64,000 nt of DNA, taken from the NCBI GenBank assembly GCA_026826555.1, contig JAKSZT010053766.1:744596-808595 (forward strand), given 5' to 3'. Below the pieces are notes generated by a model. It was not told where the DNA came from. It did not search any database and saw only the letters and a list, made by a program, of their open reading frames with translations. Shown one piece after another: positions 34,844 through 44,170 of this stretch. The DNA comes from Tolypeutes matacus. Taxonomy: Eukaryota; Chordata; Mammalia; Cingulata; Chlamyphoridae. Numbering within the stretch: position 1 is the first letter of the stretch; each line of letters opens with the position of its first letter. Made by a program: the position numbers and the translations under genes.

Positions 34844-35247
34844 GTGGGTAAAAATCAAAATTTTCACCCTACATACCAATATTTGTAAAATGATATATAA
34901 ATATATATGCATATATGTGTATTTGCTTACATAAATGTTATTTTTATGTATATATATATATATTTTAAAAGGTGATTAGATTACCTAAATATTACACAGA
35001 AATTATAGGGATTCCCATGTTCCCCACCTTCCTCACCTCCCACAATATCCCACACAAACATCCTTCATCAGTGTGGCTCACCATCCCAGTCCCCTCAGGA
35101 TTGGGGGAAGAACTATGGACTAGAGTGGACTTAATGGTATTCTGTTGTACATGTATTGTGATTCTAGCAATAGAAGAAATTATAACAGTGAGGTGGAGCC
35201 GGTGGCCACTGGACATTTTCAGGGCTGGGAGGGGAAGTGCAGTTGAA
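34844..35247 (-). mobile_element. Twin-primed L1 3' end with extra 3' flank
   Basis: On the minus strand the order is: an inverted upstream 3' UTR part (35247 to about 35090; plus-strand ATGGACTAGAGTGGACTTA and GTGGCCACTGGA match 9285-9390 in sense), the true 3' end (35085-34975, AACATGGGAATCCCTATAAT in minus sense), then about 130 bp of extra sequence beyond the usual end. This is the layout left by twin priming. The 9-bp direct repeat AATGGCATT at 34835-34843 and 35248-35256 flanks all of it. The extra 130 bp is shared with the insert at 63261-63542. Confidence 0.75.
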
Positions 35248-35256
35248 AATGGCATT

Positions 35257-36384
35257 TCGTTAACTTTTGGTATGTAAGTAAAAGTGAGATAGAAAAAGCC
35301 TGGATAGGGAACAAGCCATGTTTAACTTTTATTATAATTACTGATAGCACCCTCCTTATGTTAACTTAACTTTCTCATTTAATCCCAGCCATGCATCAAG
35401 AGGAAGCAGTGTGAAGAGGCAGGTGCTGCTGTCTTAACTCCCTCATTTGTGCTAATGTTCTGTACCCCAATCCTCTATGCAGGTAGGCTTCCCACAGGGC
35501 AGTGAGGATTTTTACTGGTGTCCCTCTGGAGTAGCCTGTCCAGTACCCAGAGGGCCCAGCAAGGTCCATTGTGTCTTTGAGATGCTGACAGAGATGCCTT
35601 ACCCGTCCTAGCAGGAGGCAGCTGCTAATTTCCCATCTGCTTCACACAACATCACATCCATCACAAACAACCATTAGAATTTTTACTCTGTGCCTACTTG
35701 TTAAGTTTGGCTCTGCAGGGAAAGAAACACTTAATAGGGGAAGCACATCAAGGCCGAAAGTGGTGGATCTGCAGAAGGAAGAGGGAGGGCAAGCCTAGGA
35801 GAAAGATGAGGCAATTGAAAGAGACTGAATGTTTTAGAAAACGGGCAGAACAAAGGAGCTGATGTGACCCATGCCCTTGTGAACGTCTGCATCGGCGGTA
35901 GTGAGGTTCTGTTGTTGGGTATTCATCCTTGTAAATGGGAACACCCAAGGTCCCAGAATGGGGGTGGGTGGGCCAAAGTGCAAGAGAAACAATCTCCCTT
36001 ACCCACCTCGGTGACCTCGAACTGCCAGGAAACCACTGTGCACGCCCACAGTTCCAAGTACTATGATTGTACAAGCCAGAGCAAGATGGAAACTTTTTTT
36101 CTTTTTCTTTTTAAAGGTAATATATTGAAACAAGTTAATCATTTAAACCTTAGACTTGATGTACAAATCTAGACAGTATGAATGCAGGTATAAAATAATC
36201 CTCAAAGGATTGAATGAAAAAGCAAAGGATCTGAGCTGTGTCAGAAAAGGAACAGTTTATTAAAAGAGTAAAAACTACAATGTAATTCTCACACTGAGAT
36301 ATACCCCTGTTACCATCTCCAAGAGTTACTTTGAGTTTTTAGCCTCTATATTCCATGTTTCTGTGCTTCTAAGGGTTAATTTTG
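35257..36384. other. Anonymous DNA with a GC-rich patch at 35750-36080
   Basis: The patch is the most GC- and CpG-rich low-copy sequence in the window (AACGTCTGCATCGGCGGTAG, GACCTCGAACTGCC) and has overlapping open frames of 102 codons on plus (35864-36172) and 108 on minus (35748-36074). No domain is recognisable and no repeat family fits. It could be a decayed exon, a regulatory element or an unknown repeat. Confidence 0.4.
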
Positions 36385-36523
36385 TGTAACAGTCTAGAAA
36401 AAGAACTCTGGACCCATACAGCCTGGAATTACTAGCTTTATGACTATGAGTACTTGGCTCAATTTTTTGGAATCTCAGTTTCCCAATCTGGCACAATGTA
36501 AGCACTCAACAAATGTTAGCCAC
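36385..36523 (+). repeat. MIR, internally deleted
   Basis: AGAACTCTGGACCCATACAGC, TACTAGCTTTATGACTATGAG, GGAATCTCAGTTTCCCAATCTG and AATGTAAGCACTCAACAAATGTT; the segment between is missing. Confidence 0.65.
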
Positions 36524-36985
36524 TGTTTTGGTTTCACAGCTGCTAAAACAAATATCATGCAATGAGGTGGCTTAAACATTGGGAATGTATTGACTCACGG
36601 TTTTATGAGGCTATGAGAAATCCAAAGTCAAGGCATCAGTAAGGCGATGCTTGCTCCACAAAGACTATGGCATTCTGGGACTGGCTGCTGGTGAGTCTTG
36701 ATCCTTGTCTTTTCCATCACATGGCAATGCAAATGGCCATGTCTTCCTTCTCTTCTAGATTCCTTTGACTTTCTCCCTGTAGCTTCTTCTTCCATGTCCA
36801 ATTTTCTTTGCTCCTAAGGACTTCAGCCATGTTGGATTAAGGCCCATTCTCATTCAGTTTGGGGCATACTTTAATTAATAACATTTTTGAAGGTCCTATT
36901 TATGAATGGGTTTATACCCACAGGACCAGAGTTTGAGATCTGAACATGCATTTGTGGGAGACATGATTCAATCTCAATAGTCAAA
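36524..36985 (-). mobile_element. LTR of the 23569 family, antisense
   Basis: GAGGTGGCTTAAACATTGGG, CCAAAGTCAAGGCATCAGTA, GACTATGGCATTCTGGGACT, CATCACATGGCAATGCAAAT and GGGTTTATACCCACAGGACC are the antisense of the LTR at 23569-24069. Boundaries are approximate. Confidence 0.68.
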
Positions 36986-37084
36986 ACGAAAATATGATGC
37001 AAGAAATTATGACTTAGAACATGGTGTTCAACATTTTTTTGATTTTCACCTATAATGTCATGTTATATCATAGTATTTATCTTC

Positions 37085-37207
37085 CGAGACTGGGAGCTGC
37101 TTTAAGGCATGGTTATTGTTTTATTTATCCTTTTGTGCCTGGCCCTTAACATAGTACCTGGCACTTAGAAGGGGGTCCAATGGCTGGCTGGATGTGTGAT
37201 TGGATGA
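37085..37207 (+). repeat. L2 3' end
   Basis: GACTGGGAGCTGCTTTAAGGC, TTTATTTATCCTTTTGTGCCT, AACATAGTACCTGGCACTTAG and TGGATGAATGAGTGAG match the well-known L2 3' terminus. Confidence 0.72.
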
Positions 37208-38005
37208 ATGAGTGAGATAAAAGTTGTTTTATGTTGAGAGCTATTTATTGCTTTTTAAAGATTCAGCAAAGTTCTAGAAGAATGTAAGTATTTAGATACA
37301 CTTTCAAAAAATAAACTTGGCTCAAAACCTTCTAAAAACCTCAAATGAACCTTTTGACACATCAATAATTGATCTCCTTTAATTTAAAACACTCTTGGCA
37401 TTCTTAATTACATTAATATCCACAGTTTCCTGGAATGCTGGCCTGGTGTGCAGTCATCAAGCTCACAGACTTACTAGGCATTTTGAATTGAATCTCTGTA
37501 GTTTTCCATCATGAGATGACAAAAGATATTTTTGTTGCTTGGATAACTCTCAGAGTATGAGAAAATGTCATGTTAAGCTCCTCCAAATTTTGTGGTTTAA
37601 AAGTATACTTTGTTTCCTTTTTGTATTTGCTGTTATTACTATCATATTGCCTAACAGTAATTCTGTATTTCACTCTATTCAATATTGAAGCCAGTGGTTG
37701 CCAACCTAGGATCAGGTTTTATTCTAGTAATTTCTATTTTATGTTGATTTCCTGGATCATGGAAGCAGTTATTTCCATAGAAATGACATTTCATAATGGG
37801 TATTGAGACTCTCTACTTAGTGAAAAAAAGCCCTTTGGTTATTAATAATATGGAGCTTCATAGTATACCAGAGTGTTTGAGAATATGGACACTGATCTCA
37901 GATGATTTTTCTGTAGTCTTGACTCTGTGACTTACTAGATATCTGACTTTAGATTTTAGACAACATTACGATCTATTCTTATGTAAATAAATAGTAACAT
38001 TTAAA
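37208..38005. other. Anonymous AT-rich DNA
   Basis: Nothing recognised. The hydrophobic 78-codon frame at 37570-37806 is likely chance in T-rich DNA. Confidence 0.4.
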
Positions 38006-38215
38006 AAAAACAATCTTTTAATTTTAATACAACATATATACAGTGAAGTACATAAATCCTAAGCATACTACACCTTGGTGAATTTTTAACAAATTCAATG
38101 CACGCCTGTAACTTGTAACTGAATAAAGAAATAGAATATTAATAGCACCCCAGAAGCCTCCCTCATGTCTTCTTCTAGTAACTAGCCTGCTTAGTTTTTC
38201 CTTGGTTTTGGGGAA
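38006..38215 (-). mobile_element. Old L1 3' UTR fragment, antisense
   Basis: ACAGTGAAGTACATAAATCC, TTGGTGAATTTTTAACAAATTC, ACGCCTGTAACTTGTAACTG and CCCCAGAAGCCTCCCTCATG are antisense 3' UTR text of mammalian-wide L1. Confidence 0.6.
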
Positions 38216-38754
38216 CTAATTTCAAAGAGAAGCTTTCAATAATTTACCATTAAGTATGATTTTTGGTAGGATTTTATAGATACTCTGTAAGATTTAGGAA
38301 CCTTCCTTCTATTCTTATTTTGATAAGTATTACAACTGTAGCTGTTTTTAACTGTACTTTATAAAATTTCTATGGGAAAATTAGAGGTTACTAATGGAAA
38401 TTTCTGGAAAGCATTTCCTATCTGATTCCAAGGTCCAGTAAATGAACATCTTCCCTATATCCTCATAACATCACTCATCTATCACACTCATTCCTTCCCT
38501 TACTAAAAACCGATAAGAGCAACAGCTTCATTCCCATAAATCCAAAAATTTTTATGAAGAATTGGGGTAGAAGACTGGGATGGGATTTTACTAAAGGAGA
38601 GAGGTGAAAGACTCTGGCATATAAAGACTAGAGATTATCAAGGAGGTGCAGACAGTATAGATATGAAACTTCTTGCAGCCACTTGTTCATGATCTGATGG
38701 AGATGGGGCTTTCAGAAGAAAAGGGCAGTTTTAAAAAGTTGAAAGAACTGATTT
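38216..38754. other. Anonymous DNA
   Basis: No feature recognised. Confidence 0.4.
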
Positions 38755-39022
38755 ATGTAAGACAGACAGTGTGTAATAGTGGTTAAAAGCCTGGGATTTG
38801 TATTCAAACTGCCTGAGTTCAAATTCCAGCTTTTCCACTTATTGACAGCATTATCTTGGCAATTTAGTTAACATTCCTCTCAGTTTCCTCATCTGTCAAT
38901 TGGGCTTACAATAACTCCTACTTTGCAGGTTGTGGTGCTGATTAAAAGAATTTGTATATACAGTACTAATAACAGTGCCTTGAACATAGTAAGCACTACT
39001 CAAGCAAGTGTTTTCTATCATC
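38755..39022 (+). repeat. MIR, near full-length
   Basis: GTGTAATAGTGGTTAAAAGC, CTGCCTGAGTTCAAATTCCA, CTCAGTTTCCTCATCTGTCA, ATAACTCCTACTTTGCAGGT, AACAGTGCCTTGAACATAGT and AAGCACTACTCAAGC follow MIR from tRNA head to 3' tail; an (ATC)n run ends it. Confidence 0.88.
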
Positions 39023-39235
39023 ATCATCATCAAATTAAATTAAACACAGTATCTCCACCTGCTTTTCAGGCAACAGCTGGCTCATTCTCCACTGATATGA
39101 ACTGGAGAAGGCATTGACTCAGTGGCAACAGAGGTCATAAATTGAATATCAGGAGGTGCAATTTTTAGTGAAAAGCGACATTCAATATTGTACAACTGTA
39201 GATGGTACTACTAATATGGGTTCTCCATATATTTT

Positions 39236-40000
39236 TTAAAATTTATTGAGGTATATCATTCATACATAAATGTACATAAACAATAAGCGTATAGTAATAG
39301 TTGCGAACTCACAAAACAAACATACATAACACCGTACAGGGCTCTCATACCTCACCCCACCACCAGTACTTTGATTGTTGTGAAACATTTTTACTAATGA
39401 TGAAAGAGCATCCTCAAAATATTACTCCCAACCAACGTATCTTACCCTTGGTGTATTTTCCCCCAATCCACCTTATTATTATTTTTTATTTTATTTTTTT
39501 TATGTCATTTACATGTGAGCATACATAAATAATAAGTGTATAGTAAAAGTTGTGAACTTACAAAGCAATCATGCATAACATCATACTGTGGTCCCATATA
39601 TTAACCCACCACCAACACCTTGCATTGTTGTGAGACATTTGTTATAAATTATGAAAGAATATTGTCAAAATCTTACTACTAACTATATCTTACTTTTCAT
39701 GTATTTTCCCCCAACTGACTCTATTTTTAGTTTTTTAAATATATTTTTATTACAGAAGTTGTGAACTTAGAAAACAATCACGCACATGTGCAGAATTACC
39801 AAACAACATTCCGTATCCACACACCACACTGTGGTGTAACATTTATTATAGATTATGAGATTATTACTACAAACAACGGTCCATAGTGTACATGTGGCAC
39901 ACTTTTCCCATATTTCTACATTATCAATAGTACATCTTTGGCATAGATGCATGACTATTACAGTATTGCTGCTCACCACAGTACATAGGTCACTCCAGTT
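39236..40000 (-). repeat. Three tandem copies of an L1-B 3' UTR unit
   Basis: A unit of about 246 bp occurs three times: from about 39236, 39480 and 39727. Shared text on the plus strand includes TAAGYGTATAGTAA with GTTGYGAACT, CCCACCACCA with GTACTTT/ACACCTT, TTGTTGTGARACATTT, and a GTGTATTTTCCCCCAA end; each begins with an A/T-rich stretch. The third copy is the most diverged. All lie inside one target duplication. Confidence 0.75.
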
Positions 40001-40388
40001 GGATTTTTCCCATGCTTCTCCACATTCCCACCACCTTGCAATAGTGACGTACATCTGCTCTAGCTCACAAAGGGCACTCTTGCATCTATACCATCAACAA
40101 CAATTCTCATCCACCTCTGGGTTTATTGTGTTATTCAGTCCCTAGATTATTCCCTTTCTTTCAATTGATATTTACATCGCTAGACTACCCTTTCCAGCCA
40201 CTTTCCCATTTATAAACCAGTTGTTACTCACTGTTATGTACTCCATCAACTCTATACATTTCCATACTTTTACAGTAAAGTTAATTAAAATTTCAACTCA
40301 CATTAAGCTTTAGTAGTCCATCTCAGTCCTCCTCTTATCTCCTTTAAGAATCCACCACCTATCACTAGGTTTTCCTACATTTTTTTCT

Positions 40389-41572
40389 AGAAGCTTTTTA
40401 ATTCTTGCTTTTATATTTAGATTTTTGATCCATTTTGAGTTAATATTTGTATAAGGTGTGAGATAGGGGTCCTCTTTCTTTCTTTTGGCTATGGATATCC
40501 AGTCCTCTCAGCACCGTTTGTTGAACGGACTGTTCTGCACGAGCTAGGTGGGTTTGACAGGCTTATCAAAAATCACTTGAGGGAAGCGGCTGTGGCTCAA
40601 TCAGTAGGGCTCCCGTTTACCATATGGGGGGCCCCGGGTTCGGTTCCCAGGGCCTCCTGGTGAAGGCAAGCCTGCCCGCACGGCGTGGTTAGCTGACCCA
40701 GCGAGCACAAGCAGCAAGGGGGGGATAAATGAATAAATAAATAAAATCTTAAAAAAAAAAAAAAATCACTTGACCACAGTTCAGTTCCATTGGTCTATGT
40801 GTCTGTCTTTATATCAGTACCATGCTGTTTTTACCTCTGTAGCTAGGTAATATGATTTAAGGTCCCGAAGTGAGAGCCCTCGAATTTCACTTTTCCTTTG
40901 TAAGATGTTTTGGCTATTTGGGACCCCTTACCCTTCCAAATAAATTTGATAATTGTGTTTTCTGTTTATTTAAAGATGCTGGTGGAATTTTTATCAGGAT
41001 TGCATTGAATCTGTTTATAAATTTGGATATATCTGTATATCAATTTGGCTGGAAGTTTTTCTCTTGCAGTATCTTTTGACATCTTAATGATATTTAGTCA
41101 TCCAGTCCATGAGCATGGAATGTTCTTCCAATTATTTAGGTCTTTTCTTTCAACAATGCATTGTAGTTTTCTGAATGCAAGTGCTTTATATTGTTGCTTA
41201 AGTTAATTCCTAAATACTTGATTCTTTTAGTTGCTATTGTAAATGGAGTTTTTTTTTCCTGACTTCCTCCTCAGATTGTGCATTAGTAGTGTCTTTTAAA
41301 GTCTATTTCATCTGTTATAAGTATAGCTACTCTGCCTTTTTGTTTTGTTTTGCTTTTTTTTTTTTTTTGGTTGCTGCATGTGTGGAATATCTTTTTCCAG
41401 ACTTTCACTTTTAATCTATTGGTATCCTTGGGTCTATGGTGAGTCTCTTGCAGACAGCATAATAGGTGGCTTATATTTTCTTATCCATCTGCCAGTCTGT
41501 GTCTTTTGATTGGGGAGTTTAATCCATCAACATGCAAGGTTATTACTCTAAAGGAAGTTCTTATTTTACCCA
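40389..41572 (-). pseudogene. L1-B ORF2 remnants with large deletions
   Basis: Antisense blocks: 40389-40568 plus 40774-41293 cover sequence downstream of the RT core (GATCCATTTTGAGTTAATAT, GGATTGCATTGAATCTGTTTA, CTTCCTCCTCAGATTGTGCA). The text then jumps at 41293 into the endonuclease N-terminal region (TTTTAAAGTCTATTTCATCT, GAGTCTCTTGCAGACAGCAT, GATTGGGGAGTTTAATCCATC). The RT catalytic box is therefore absent. ORF2 would start near 41572. The copy cannot encode a working protein. Confidence 0.82.
40581..40760 (+). mobile_element. Young, CpG-rich DAS-type SINE
   Basis: The best-preserved SINE here: GGGAAGCGGCTGTGGCTCAA (A-box region), ACCATATGGGGGGCCC, CCGGGTTCGGTTCCCAGGG (B box), a unique region with GCCCGCACGGCGTGG, and the tail AATAAATAAATAAAATCTT plus 15 A. 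Perfect 13-bp direct repeats AAAAATCACTTGA lie at 40568-40580 and 40761-40773. Six or more CpGs are retained, so it is younger than the L1-B it interrupts. It is a potential pol III unit. Confidence 0.95.
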
Positions 41573-41654
41573 TTTTTGACCTTTGGGTTTTATCTGTCTT
41601 ATTTTATTTTCACCACTCTTTTGAGACTTTTAGTTACTTTTACTGATATAATCT

Positions 41655-42634
41655 TCATTTCTAGACTCTCTTCCAAACCTCTCTCTCCTGTCTTTTCTTT
41701 TCAGACTGTATCACATCCTTTAGTATTTCCTGCAAAGCAAGTATCTTGGTTACAAACTCTGTCATTTTCTGTTTATCTGTGAATATTCTAAACCTGCCCT
41801 TATTTCTGAAAGACAATCTTGCCGGATATAAGATTCTTGGCTGGAAGTTTTTCTCTTGCAGTATCTTAAATATATCATACCACTGTCTTCTTGCCTCCAT
41901 GGTTTCTGCTGTGAACTCGGCACTTAATCTTATTGGCTGTACCTTATATGTTATGCATTGCTTTTCTCTTGCTGCTCTCAGAATTCTCTCTTTGTCTTTG
42001 GCATTTGACATTCTGAATAGTATGTGTCTAGGAGTTGATCTATTTGGATTTATTTGGATGGGAGTATGTTGTGCTTCTTGGACACAGATAGCCACTTCCT
42101 TCAATAAGGTTGGGAATTATTCTACCTTTATTTCTTCAAATATTCCTTTTGCCCCTTTTCCCTCCTCTTCTTCTGGGACACCCATGACACGTATGTTTGC
42201 ATGTTTTTTGCTGTCGTTTAATTCCTTGAGAACTTGTTCAATTTTTTCCATTCTTTTCTTCATCTGTTCTTTTGTATGTTAGCTTTCAGAGGCCATTTCT
42301 TCAAGTTCACCAATTCTTTCTTCTACCTCCTCAAATCTGTTGCTATATGATTCCAGTGTATTTTAAATTTCATTTATTACACCTTTCATTCCCTTAAGAT
42401 CTGCTATTTTTCTATGTATGTTTTCAAATTCTTTTTATGCTCATCCAATATCTTCTTAATAGCCTTAATCACTTTAGCCATCTCATTGAATTTATTAATG
42501 AGATTTGTTTGAACATCTATGATAAGCTGTTTCAACTCCTTTATGTCATCTGGAGGCTTATCTTTTTCCTTTAACTAGGCTGTATCTTCCTGTTTCTTGG
42601 TGTGGATTGTAATTTTTTGTTGATGTCTTGGCAT
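41655..42634 (-). pseudogene. L1-B ORF1, broken but with intact C-terminal half
   Basis: The start on the minus strand at 42634 gives MPRHQQKITIHTKKQEDTA and then a TAG, so the protein is cut after 19 codons. This start is homologous to that of L1-A. The next part is coiled-coil-like (KELKQLIIDVQTNLINKFN). From 42104 to 41661 the C-terminal domain is open for 147 codons, with QINPNRSTPRHILFRMSNAK, EKQCITYKVQPIRLSAEF and ARRQWYDIFKILQEKNFQPR, typical of the ORF1p C-terminal RNA-binding domain. The open stretch implies moderate age. Confidence 0.88.
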
Positions 42635-43595
42635 CGGGCCTACTAGATGCATTTATTCGACATGCAGTTTCTCTCTTTAGTTTAGGGCTTTCTTGCTCTT
42701 TCTCCGTTGCTGGTTGTGCATTAGGAGCTGAGGATGTAGTTGGTGCTATAAGCTGTGGAGGGTCAAGCTGCCCACATTGCCGCAGGAACCAATGAAGCTT
42801 CTCTGACTTGGACAGGTTCAAACTTTAGCTATTCTTAGGGTTATGCTTTAGCCAACCAAATTTACTAATCAGTAGTTGAAGTCAGTGGCCAACCATCTCT
42901 TCTTCTCCTGTTTTTGGGAAATGGAGCTTCCAACTCCAGCTACAGAATAGCTCTTGAGGCTGCTTGCACTGCCAGAGTAGGATGATCACCAGCCTCTGTG
43001 GTGTGGTCTGCATTTTCCCGGAAAGACTGGCAAAGGTCCCGCCAGCTTCCTTCCTGTCGGAGGTGTGGCTTGGGTTTAGGTTAGAGCTGCAATATAATCT
43101 GGATGGAAAGAAGCCTGTCCCTACCAGCACTGTGATTTTCAGTCAGCTCTGCTTCTCCACACAGTGCCAGGTGTGGAGTTAAAATAGCAGCTGCTTGCCT
43201 CTTTCTGACTTGGACAGATTCAAACTTTAGCTGTTTTTAGGATTATACTTGAGCCCGCCGAATTTACTAATCAGTAGCTGTTGCCCAACTGTCTCTTCCT
43301 CCCCCGTTTTTGGGAAATAGAGCTTCCAATCCCAGCCATGGAATAGCTCCTGAGGTGGCTTGTGCCGCCAGTGCAGGATGGGCACCAGCCTCCGTGGTGT
43401 GGTGTGCTCTACTCACAAATCCTCTCTGTAGATGGGCAGTCTCCTCCTTCCATTCTTTCAAAGATATTGCAGGATGCACTTCTGGTGTTCTGGAGCCCCC
43501 AGACAGGTGCTTTAGATAGCTCTGGGTGATTACTAACTGCCCTGTTGCACAAGCTGACTCTAGGAGCTCCTTACTCTGCCACCATCTTGCTGGTT
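42635..43595 (-). promoter_or_regulatory. L1-B 5' UTR with duplicated block
   Basis: Minus-strand 5' UTR of about 960 bp starting ACCAGCAAGATGGTGGCAGA; CAAGATGGT is the YY1-like core at the 5' end. A block of about 210 bp occurs twice: 42802-43012 and 43204-43412, start to start 402 bp. Shared text includes CTGACTTGGACAG.TTCAAA, GTTTTTGGGAAAT.GAGCTTCC and CACCAGCCTCYGTGGTGTGG. The sequence between and after the two blocks is not alike. Confidence 0.8.
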
Positions 43596-43609
43596 CTCTC
43601 CATATTTTT

Positions 43610-43844
43610 ACTCTCTATTAACAGGATACTTTTATTTATGACATTCGTATTTAAAATAATGTTCTTTTTTGTTTGTTTGTTTAATTTGCTATCTTGCAGT
43701 CATATATTGTGTAAGCCCAATAAAGATGAACAAAATTAATCCCTATTTATTCACAACTATTGTAGTATCTGTACATATACTTATTTTGTAAAGTAGATGG
43801 TTAGCTTTCCACCTAATATTAGTGCTTTTCTTCCATTGTGTAAA
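43610..43844. other. Anonymous DNA
   Basis: No feature recognised apart from a (TTTG)n-like run at 43666-43683. Confidence 0.35.
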
Positions 43845-44170
43845 TGTGTTGTTGAGAACTAGCTGTCCAATTTCTCTTCCCTTCTTCTGGGGGAGGAGGG
43901 CACGTGATTCATTGCCTCTAATGTGAATGGACGTGACCTGTGGATAAGAAGCAAATGTGTCTTCTCTACATCTCTTTCCCCATCTACTGACCGAACAAAG
44001 GGAAGGATGCAGCCTCAAGATGAAAGAAGTTTTAGTCTCTGAAAGTTCACAATGGCTCCTCAACCAGAAATATACACAGCACACACTGACAGGAGCAAGA
44101 AATATGTTTATTTTGCTAAGCCTTTGAGATTTCAGGGCTTATAAGTTATAGCAGCTAGTTTTACATTAAC
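43845..44170 (+). mobile_element. MLT1-type LTR, degraded
   Basis: AGGGCACGTGATTCATTGCC, TCTAATGTGAATGGACGTGA, ACTGACAGGAGCAAGAAATA and GCTAAGCCTTTGAGATTTCAGGG with TTATAGCAGC match a MaLR LTR from middle to 3' end. The 113-codon antisense frame here is chance. Confidence 0.65.

Larger units (their letters stand above)
39236..43595 (-). mobile_element. L1 with both ends but internal deletions (L1-B)
   Basis: Minus-strand element with 5' end at about 43595 (antisense ACCATCTTGCTGGT) and 3' end near 39236. The flanks TCTCCATATATTTTTT (from 39222) and TCTCCATATTTTTA (from 43597) form a slightly changed target duplication, so the whole span came in as one L1. It is only about 4.2 kb without the SINE. 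Sequence jumps occur at about 40388 (the ORF2 C-terminal 0.9 kb is missing) and 41293 (the region between endonuclease and the end of the RT core is missing). A young SINE lies at 40581-40760. Confidence 0.85.
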
